Assembly: GCA_033964015.1 (NCBI GenBank)
Contig: CM066923.1
Coordinates: 5,321,978 to 5,385,977 of the forward strand
Source: Scolanthus callimorphus
Taxonomy: Eukaryota; Cnidaria; Anthozoa; Actiniaria; Edwardsiidae
DNA: 64,000 nucleotides
Reading direction: 5' to 3'
In this document: piece by piece, positions 21,301-31,200 of the stretch
How the letters are laid out: the number at the start of each line of letters is the position of its first letter
Numbering within the stretch: the first letter of the stretch is position 1
The notes under the pieces: model-generated
What the model saw: the letters and a program-made list of their open reading frames with translations, nothing else
Databases searched by the model: none
Told to the model about the DNA's origin: nothing
Program-made: the position numbers and the translations under genes

Positions 21301-22761
21301 TACACACTCGTCTCCGCCCTCGTCCCGTCCTCTCGGCCGTTCCCCTCCTCATGCTTATGCTCATGCTCAGTCATCACTCTCTTTATTATTGTTCCTCGAG
21401 ATGTGTTCCTATATGGATTCGCCCGCCCTTGAGCGACCGTCTGTGCTTCCATCTTAGCAGTTTGGGCAGTTTTGACGGGATATTTTCCGCACTGGGGACG
21501 ACTAAATGCAATCGACGGTGGTAAATGTCTCTAACTTTTGAAAACTGATCACCCAAAATTTTGAATTCGTTTTGAAAACGTGCTGTAAATAAAATATTTA
21601 TCCGTCGAGCTTACCTAATTACCAAGTAATTGCGAATTACATACGACAGTCATCTGAAATCCGCTCAATTCTGATACTACTGATTCACAGAACTAAACAG
21701 ATGCTGCGCATATAAAACTGTTGATAGACAGATAGATGACGTTTATTGAACCCTCCAATAGTAGCTTTAAGTATCGAGAATTTTTTGTCTTAGCCCCGTT
21801 TTCATGTTAAACCCCTCTTTAGCTTAAAGTGACTCATGCGAAAGTTGTCAGAGCGCATTTCGCGAAAATATATTTTCGTTCTTCTGCAACTTTAAAAATA
21901 TACTCGCTATGAAATTCAATCTTGGGGAATATAAGCAGGTATCTTTGGGCAATATGTGCGCATTATCTGATCTCCATTAGCGTTAATACTTTTAATAATA
22001 TCTGAGCTTAAATGGACCCCTTCCTTGAGAGATCAACCCCGCGCAAAAAATGTTGCTGGTATTTTTGAACGAAACTCCGCGGTTATCATACGAAACTCCG
22101 TTTATTTATCATAGAAGCACAACTTCTATGACTTTATCGGCGAATAGAGGACTTGTGATGTTGGGAGGTCAGGGACACTCGATACATTTACTGAGAAAAT
22201 AAATCCCGGCGCGCAAAGGATTGTGGTCAGCGGTTGGCCTTCAACATGGGATAGATTTGGTGGCTGGAGTCAAAATCTACCATCGCTCAAACTTTCATGC
22301 TTTTATCACAAAGTGAACAACGAATTCATATTACATTTTGTACCATTCTGCTGGACTAAAACGACTAACTAATCCGGACTAAGTATTTTCAAGTAAGTAT
22401 GATTTATTGTTCTATAAATGTGGCTGCAAATCAGTGCTGTAATGTTATTGAGTCATTGAGCTTACTTCCGCCTGCTCAGCGATACAGTACAAATTAAATG
22501 AAACTTTGTTTTGACTGGCTTTCAAGTAATTTGCAGAATCCAGCATTCGGCTTTTGAGTATACCTCTGGCTCATCAGTACCTCGAAGGTAACTTAAGTAC
22601 GTAAGTGTTTGGCTTGATTACTAAACCTATCGAGATCCTACAGAAAAAGCAGTCTTTTCCTTCGCGATCCAGGAAGTTAGTTTGCTCTGAATGTCTTTTT
22701 ACAGGTATTTTGGTGGCTTGTTTCTTTCGGCGCTGTGAATTGATAGTATTGTTTATAGAGC
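21301..22761. other. Intergenic stretch without a recognised gene
   Basis: AT-rich, with scattered short frames only. I see neither a conserved motif nor clear TIRs here. Confidence 0.5.
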
Positions 22762-23046
22762 GAAGTTTAGACTGCTTGCAGCCCCTTCTTCGGCAAATCG
22801 AGAGAAGGTTTTTTACCCGCTACGCGCTTCAATTTTTTTACAGTGTCGAGTTACCCTGTAGAGGGAGAGATGCACCACGGGGGGAAAACGCCGAAAGAAG
22901 GGGCTGCAAGCAGTCTTTCGGCGTTTTCCCCCCGTGGCGCGTCTCTCCCTCTCCTGAGTAACTTGACACCGTAAACAAATCGAAGCGCGCCGCAAGGAAA
23001 AAAAGTTCCCTCGATTGAAGAAGGGGCTGCAAGCAGTCTAAGCGAA
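22762..23046. mobile_element. Hairpin element with a 22-bp sequence repeated three times
   Basis: AGACTGCTTGCAGCCCCTTC occurs at about 22769 on plus and, inverted, at the centre (about 22895-22915) and at the right end (about 23018-23040). The arms also share ACGGGGGGAAAACGCCG against CGGCGTTTTCCCCCCGT. Non-coding. Confidence 0.75.
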
Positions 23047-23164
23047 GTTCAGACTGTAGTGAAACCAATCGCGAAGTGATAACACCGATTTGAATAAAAC
23101 CCGTAGGAGTAATATTTACAAAGTAACTTACTCATCTGAAAGCCGCTCTATTTTGATACTGACA

Positions 23165-23448
23165 GGGGCGTAGCCAGCACTTATGAGAGGGGGGGTTCCA
23201 AAATTCAAAAAATAAAAAACTCCACATAGATCGGACGTGTTTTTTGTGTTCTCGCCACAGGAAACCCAGCCAAAAATATTGATCTCGGGGAAAAACTAGC
23301 GTTTGAAGAAATTTGCTACATTTTATTGGAGCTTTTATTTGTTGTCTATTAAATATTTACCGAATTTTAGTAATAAGTCGGTCCAGAACAGAGGCGAGGG
23401 GGGGGGGGGGGGGGGGGGGGGGGGGCTCCGCTGCGGGAGAGAGGGGGG
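23165..23448. mobile_element. GGGGCGTAGCCAG element, copy 2, right end interrupted
   Basis: Matches 15115-15360 from GGGGCGTAGCCAGCACTTAT through GGTCCAGAACAGAGGCGAGG. It has a long G-run at 23398-23425 and an extra 60 bp after CTCCACATAGATC. The right TIR is missing, replaced by the element starting at about 23448. Confidence 0.75.
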
Positions 23449-24650
23449 TAAAATGTCGAGGGTCGAGGGTAAAATGTCAAGGGTCGAGGGTAAAATGTCG
23501 AGGGTCCAATTTTTTTCTGCAAATAAATGAAAAAAATTTTTCCCGTGATACATGTTGAAATGTTTTTAAAGAATGCAAATTTTGGTTTTCCTGACTGATA
23601 CGTGGATAGACTCCGACACAGTTGTGCTGAGAATTTTCCCACCTTTTTCGACCTTCGCGGAGTGGGATAAAACAAAATGTTTTCCGAAAACTCCAGGCGT
23701 AAATCCTTTTCGAAATCAAATTCCCTAAAACTGTGGCAGATTTTTTGTGCTTTTTCGCCAGGAGTTCTCAGAAAGGTTTCCTCGACAGCGCGTACCGAGC
23801 GTGTAAGCACGCGGATCTTGCTCAAACAGGAGAACACAAATGAGAACAACAATAAAATCTTTTGCTCTGAGATAATATCAAACCAAATGAAGTCCACTCT
23901 ACGTTCATCGAACTGGTGTTTTTCGAAGATTTTGAACACGGCGTTCTTCAACTGGCAATGAACTGGAGTGTTGGTAGTCCCATTGCGATATGCTGCGATA
24001 TGCTGCCAGCGCAGAAAAAGCAATACCAGCACTTACTAGTTTTGCTTCCATGCTACTCATTATACTACAGCTAACTTTAGGAGACTCAGGGATAGGTAGC
24101 ACAATAAAACGAAGCGAAATGAAGTTAGGTCGAATATCATTTGCGATCTTTCACGAAGCACTCTAGTGAAGTGAGAGCGCTAGAAATAGGTTGTGAAAAT
24201 GCCGCGGAAATCTTGGTTTTCCCGAAGATTGAATAAAAGCAAAACATTAAAATCTTTTCTTGCCCATAATACTCAGACTCGGCAAGTTTGCTTCGAATTT
24301 TGCTGTTTAACTTTAGAGATTTCCACGGTTAAACAGAAGATTTTGCTTCCCTTCACGTGCAGTCTAATTAGCGAAGCAAAAGGTTTGATTGACAAATGCC
24401 TGCGATAAGAAAACTTGTAGCGGCAAGTCTGAAGAAACATCTGCAAGAACGCTTTCGCCAACATGCGGGGATGTGAGCGAATAAAGGGAAAGCGGGAAAA
24501 ACCGAGAATTTGCATTTAAAAAAGAAATCGACCCTGAGAAAAAGAAAAAAAAATGGACCCTCGACATTTTACCCTCGACATTTTACCCTCGACCCTCGAC
24601 ATTTTACCCTCGACCCTCGACGTCTTACCCTCGACACTCGACCCTCGACC
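23448..24650. mobile_element. ~1.2-kb element with tandem-subrepeat TIRs (CCCTCGACATTTTA)
   Basis: The left end has three copies of GAGGGTAAAATGTCGAGGGT. The right end has the inverse, ACCCTCGACATTTTACCCTC, in four to five copies, ending about 24650. The 220-codon minus frame at 23367-24032 begins inside the element, runs through its subrepeats and resembles no protein I know. Inserted in the right end of the GGGGCGTAGCCAG element. Confidence 0.75.
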
Positions 24651-24744
24651 AAAACCTACACTCTTTGATTTCTTGTCAGGAACTTGGAAATTCGATAGCG
24701 AAAATAATGCCCATATGATTCATGTTTCAGTTTCTAGTCTTTTT

Positions 24745-24990
24745 AGTATAATTACTCAAGCGATTCCGCGCGCTGATTGGTCGAGACCAGGGGCTCATAA
24801 ATTTATGAGCCCCTGTCGAGACGTTCGTCATATTTTGAATATAACTATTCAAAGAAGATTCAAAGCCTGATTGGGGATCGCGCGCGCATTTTATTATGAG
24901 AATCTAAAAAAGTACCTTAATAACCGAAAAAAAGTCTTCGTCTCGGTGACTATTCGCCGATATTTATGTCGCCTTCGGCAACTAATTGTT
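24745..24990. repeat. CGGTGACTATTCGCCGAT repeat, copy 2
   Basis: Matches 14775-15045: AGTATAATTACTCAAGCGATT, CGCGCGCTGATTGGTCGAG, and CGTCTCGGTGACTATTCGCC, with ACTAATTGTTAA at the end. Includes a small inner hairpin (GGGGCTCATAAATTTATGAGC). Confidence 0.65.
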
Positions 24991-25246
24991 AAATAACACT
25001 AAATAATTTGGAACACGCTTTAAATGCCGACTATCACGAAGACAAAGTTCTTTTCCGAGGTGGTGGCTTACGAGAGCAAGAGAAAATGATATATCATTTT
25101 CTCTTGACGAGAGCTAATCTCGCATATTCTCGCGTATTCTTGTCCATGACCGCCTTTATCGCCAGCATTTCAATTCTTGCAGTCATGTGCAGTAGGCTGT
25201 TGTGTGGAAAGGCCAATGTGAAGCTCTGCCAAAGACTCCCCTAAAC

Positions 25247-28200
25247 ATGCCGAGTTCCTTCTTTCTCTGCTTTCTCCTTGGCCTGCTGTTTATATTGGCA
25301 CAAGATCATGCGCTGATTAATGCAGAAACTGGTAAGGTATAAATATACTCAAGTGGCTATAAGAATACTCAAGTGGCTAGAAATTCTGCGCACTAATTGG
25401 TTGATAGTTTTGATATCTAGAAGTGGCTATAATATAATGAATACTATGACCGCGTTAAAAGTCAAACAGTATTTTTTCTTAATATCTTATCAGTTATTTC
25501 GGAAGATAGAATTTACTCGGGGGATAGGGCACCCCTCTGTAACAGACCCACCAAACTCTAGTTTCCCACTGGGTTTTCAGGAGAAATTCATTGGGTTAGA
25601 CAAATTTTCACTGGGTCAGTTTTTCTCTAAACATACCTTATTTTCATAATCGAAGCATGGACTCGCCCGAGTCAAATTAAAAAATGTCGTTGGGTCTTGG
25701 GTAAGCTAAAAACTCACTGGGTAGAGTCAACTTTTCCGCTGGGGTCGGGTTTCGGTGGGTCTGTTATAGAGGTGTGTGATACGGACAACAACTTGTTAAA
25801 AACCACATCGATAGAGCTTGTTCCACGTACTCTCATCCACCATATTGCTTTTATGTAGAACGAATGTACACCTATTTCCCTGTACGCCATTCTCGTATCC
25901 AGAGCTCCTCGGCTAGCTCGTCGCCTCGCAGGGGAGGCTCTGGTGACAGCCATTTGAGGGCCATCGCTGATTGGCTGAAACGGCGCGCATGTGTACATAA
26001 TAAAAAAGCCTAATCTCGCTTTTGGAAAACGTATCTAGCAAAATATCACTAACATTCGTTTGCTGATCGTCTTTTCAACCATGTCTAGTTTTACAAGTAA
26101 TTTTGATGCATTTACCACTGTATGCATTGCTACGCGACCTCAAAATTCACTGTTGCGATAGGCGATTGGCGATTTTTAGCTGTCAATCAAAACCGCCATC
26201 GTCGGATTCGGCTACTTCAGTGGATCGACATTGATTACAAAATCAACTAAAATTATTGTAAGCTATCCTTTGGCTTTCTGGCTTAGAATTTTTAACTTTC
26301 TGGCTCAAGAAAATTTACATTACATTTCCTTTGCTGAGAATCGCCAATCGCAACAGTGAATTTTGAGGTCGCGTAGCAATGCATGCGGTGGTAAAAGATC
26401 ATTGCGTCAGTGTAAAGTCAGCACCAGAGCCTTTCCCGCGACGTGACGAGCCAGTAACCGATATGGAGTAAAACAAACGGTGTAGAATTAATTGCTATCC
26501 ATTTTTGTTTGTTATTTGGACAGTGTCGCTGAGGAACTTCAGTGTCTTCACACAATTTGCCGGATGGAAGACAGATAGTGTATGTGTTTTGTGGGGAAGA
26601 TTGCGAGACTTTGCTCAGCATCAGCGTTGACCTCTCACGGCTGTAATCCGAGCTCGACTCCTTGGCCGGGGCAGAGAAAATTTCTTTCTGTTCGAGTCGT
26701 GAGACTGGTTCATATGAGTTGTTTTTTCTACTGTCACAGGGAATTTCTGCAGAAACCCATACTTTGGAAAACTTGAAATTCCCATGACACAAGAATGGGA
26801 AGTGATTGACTTTCCCATGGACAAACCGAACACTTCAGGATACTTCTTAAGAAATGTCTCGTGCTTCATGATCTGCTCTCGAATTCTCCCAAACAACGCC
26901 TCGGTTTTCAAAACTCTATGAAGGCACAGAAAAAAATGTTTTATTTATTTTATAAAATAATTTCTAAAGCGAGAACAATAATCATACGCGGGAGGAGAGG
27001 TTTTAATATGGCATAATTTCTATGACCTTCATAGAGTTTTGAAACACATCTCTCGACCAATCTCAATTATTTATAAAAATTCTTGTTTCATAGGAAATTT
27101 AGCTTTTCCCAAGAATTGGCTTCAGCAGAAATCCCTGTGTATGTTTCATGTCTTTCGTATTAGAAAGCCGTGGTCCCGTCTTGCCTTCATTACCCTACCC
27201 TCCTTCCTAGTAAGCTATCTAAAATTACAGGGGAGTAGCCAGGATTTGAGAAAGGGGGGTCACATCTGTACAAATGTATGGTGCCCTTTTCGAGCTTACC
27301 GATTTTTTTCTTAATGTTTACTGCATTTTTATCCTAAAAAGGCGGGGTCAGAGGTACCCCAGGACCCCCCTAGCTACGTCCCTGGGATTGACCACCCTCC
27401 GGGTTTGTGCAGCTTGATATGGCCGCTTTGCTATCAGTGGTGCCGTTGAGACCCAGCTTCAAGCCTGGAAAATCGGCCTCTGACATTGACATTGGTTGTA
27501 GGTTGTATGGAGTGCAATTTTTGCCTCGGCAAAATTGATAAAATAAATTACTCCGAACATGATTGACAAAATGATTCTTTCCGCTAATAAAATGTTCTAC
27601 AATTGGGCCATTTTTTATGGAAGAGAGATTTTGGGTCTTTTTATGGTCCTATATGTCATGTCACTCATTTGCACTTCCGCGACACGAATCGTTTCGTTTT
27701 TTTTTTTTAATGGATAGGACATCAGAATAATGCTGACAATGTCCGAGAGAAGAAAAATTTGAAAAATTGTATGTTCTATACCAAGTCCTTTATCTATGAC
27801 GAGTGTACTTTCTTGACTTCAGGGGTACTGGAAATTAGGCGCAAGATTGTCAGCTTGTAGCATCCCCTCCGTGCGTCCAAGCTCTTGGGCATGGACAAGT
27901 GACGGCATTGATACCAAAGATGCCTTGAGCATTCAACTCGTCGTCATGTACACTGCCAGAGATTGTGCGACATTTTCAGGTGGTCCACACTGTAAACATG
28001 GCTTCGACTGCTATATGCATCAGTCAAGCATTCGATATTCAACTGTACCAGACCCGTCAATCAACTCGAGGTTATATAAAAAAGTGGGGACATTTAATAC
28101 CACGAAAAAATGGGCGTCCTCACCAACAAGTCAGTTATACACGAACACTGATACTCTAGTACTTGGTCCAGAAAAGTTTAAACCTTATCTATATCTCGCG

Positions 28201-31200
28201 CTGCAGTACACAGGAGGCTGCTTTGGCATAAATAATCTCAAGATCAGTTACTTCAGATGCGGTCCCACGAACCTTAACACATTAGTACACATTCCAGTCA
28301 CTATGGCTCCGGTCAATCGCTCTGTGTTTGTCAACGGCTCATGTGCCTTGAATGCGGTAGTGGTGGAAGGTGCAGGGAATCTCCATGGTTACTGTCAATC
28401 AAATGGTGAATGGAGAAGAGAACAATTCAGTGGAGAGTGTCAGTGCGTGGCAGGCCATCAGAATACGACAAGCGCAGACGGAGCTGAATGCAGAGGTTAG
28501 CCTGGTCCTGGTTTTCCGAGTGGGTTTCCTGTGTAAAGGCTGGGCAGAGCGCCCCTAGGGTGAAGCCATATCTCCTGGCTAACCACAGATAGCCCGCAGA
28601 AAGCCAGGGACGATGCTATCGCATATTTTGATTTTTGAATTGAATCTCATCTTTTAAAACAACAACAAACTGAGGATAAATATGTCAAATATACTTTCGC
28701 TAGTGTCGTCTCGCCTACGTTGCAAATTTTTGGCAATCCCCTTGCCTTATCTGTGAGTTCTGTGAGTAATTTTTCTCGTATCGTTGCAAAAAAGGCAGGA
28801 AAATTCAGAAAATGTAGTACTCAAGAAACGTCGTCCTTGGTCGATTTAAAAACCACAGGCATCCCCCGCGCGAATTTCATATAATATTCTCATTGCTAGA
28901 ATTAATACAATGGCTCCAGAGCTAATTAAGAAGATATGGAGAGAGAGGCGAGCTCTGGAGGCTAGGTGCAGGACGGGGTCCTGCAATAGAGTTGTGGGTG
29001 TGGCGTTGCAGCACCATTATTCGGGAGGTGGGAGGGGCGATCAAACTTCACTCTCGAACTTTAGGTCAAACTGGTCGAAGGCAGAATGATAAGATGGCAG
29101 GAACGCAGGATTAAGTACTAGCGTGGTCATGTGATGCCCTTTGGTCACGTGGTGATGATTTTAATCGATCTTTGGCTATTCTAATTAGAGTGGTTTTCAT
29201 CCGACTGTGAAATAGTTACTAACCAAATACGCACTACTATACACTGACAATCATTTTATTGTATTCTCCTTATTAAGTATGACTAGTAGCTACTATTAAA
29301 CACTGACTAATAGTTTTTGTTTCACAGCCGGATGAAAACCGCTCTAATTCTACGCACTTAGATTAGGTAAATATTTTAACCCTTAATTTTCTCAAGGCAT
29401 CAAATAAAGGCCCCATTTTCAGTACATTATATCTTGTATACATTCCAGTGTGCCCTAACGGGACGTACAAGTACACCACCGGTAAAGATGACTGCATCAG
29501 TTGCCCTGGTAACAGCCAGACGGTACCCGATGGTAGGAGCTGTGGTTGTGTCGCTGGTTTCTTCAGGACGAAACGTGAGCACGTGTCACTACCTTGTACG
29601 GGTACGTAGATAAAGTAAAGGTAGTCCATGGCTAATCATCAGAAACAAAACGTCTCAAGAAAAAGGTATCGTTTTTGTCAATGCCTACCAGTGCGTGACA
29701 GTTTCATTTATCTCCATTCGCCTTTGTCACACGGCAGCCATCTTGGATTTTCTAATACAGCGAAGCAGGCATGAACGCGAGGTCAAGCGTGTAAGCTCAC
29801 CCACGCATAGTCATTTCTGTAAGAAAAAATCCAAGATGGCTGCCGTGTGACAAAGGCGAATGGAGCTTAGGCTCGCGCCAAACCGGTACAGCATGTCCAT
29901 CCAACTTTAGCTAACTTTTCTTTTGTTTTTCTCAGCGCAAACGTTTCAGCGATACTCCGTAGGTACTCAGTAATGTTTAAATCAGTTGAAAGCGATGGCT
30001 AAAAGTTATCACTTGTGAAGATTTGAATCATTTTACACTAAGAAGGAGACCTTGATTTTTACGATGTTGAATGGTGAATAGTTTCAACATCATTTCATTG
30101 AACATGATTCAACGCGATGTTCAACTTGATTCGATCGACTTTTCCTTAAGCTCGATGAATTATCAGTGAGTTTGAGAACAAACCTTCACTTAATGTTAAA
30201 TAATGTTGAGTCTAACAGCATGTTCTCTCTACAGCTCCACCATCTGCCCCTAAGGACCTTCACGCCTTATTTATTAACGCAACCTCAATAACCCTGGCAT
30301 GGTCTGTCCCGGACTATAGCGGCGGCCGGACAGATCTCTACTACATGGTCGAGTGTTTCAAGTGTGATTCATACAGCGAAAGCTGCATTAATAGTTGTCG
30401 CGTCCTTAATGTCAAATCGCTTATGGTTACTCTGAAGGATCTCACACCCTCAGGCCACTACAAGATAAGGGTGTATGCGAGGAACGGTGTTAGCGAGAGA
30501 GCTGAGATTGACGGGAAGTCTAAGATCAATGCACGGTTTAATGAGATTTTTCTCTGCTTACCGAATATCACGCGGGATGGTGAGTCTTCAGAAGTTCACC
30601 TCATGCTAAAATAAGTACTTTTAGGTGACATGACTGTATTGTGCAATCCAAGAACGAAGCCGAGTTTGTGTGTGAATAAACATCTTAAACAGTGCGAATT
30701 TGCCCAGGGGTGTGGTTTTGGTTTCAAGTCACATTCCGTGTTTCTGATCCGCCATTTGATTTAATATTGTCCTTCCATCATTCTAGACACCTCTAATGTC
30801 AAACAAGAGAAAAGAGAAGTGCGCACCAAGGGTAAGCCCTAGAATGGGATATTTGTGCGGCAGCCAGGATGTTTCATAGGAGGGGCCCAACGATCCCTTC
30901 GTAAGACATTTAATTCTCTATTTTAAATAATGTATTTTGGTTGCTAGTCTCTTTTTGAGCAATGCTCAAATAACTGCGGTAAGACAAAAACGCCTAGCCA
31001 ATCACAACGAGAGAAATTACAAGTTGCTGCTTAATGGCTTCCTCATTAGCCAATCACAAGCCAAGTAAAACCGCTATCACTCAGTGAGTGAATTTCAAAT
31101 GATTGCGGTAAGACCAATAATATACCTAGCCAATCATGAACGAGAGAATTGACAATTGCTGCTGAATGGTTTCCTCGTTTCTAATAGACCAATCACAAGC

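Noticed and set aside
23367..24032. 221-codon minus-strand frame
   Set aside because: It runs through the tandem CCCTCGACATTTTA subrepeats and a G-run; the translated repeats (TFYPRPS) are satellite-like and the rest shows no motif.
26418..26911. Two minus-strand frames of 124 and 96 codons
   Set aside because: They overlap exon 2 of the Eph-like gene on the other strand and show no domain.
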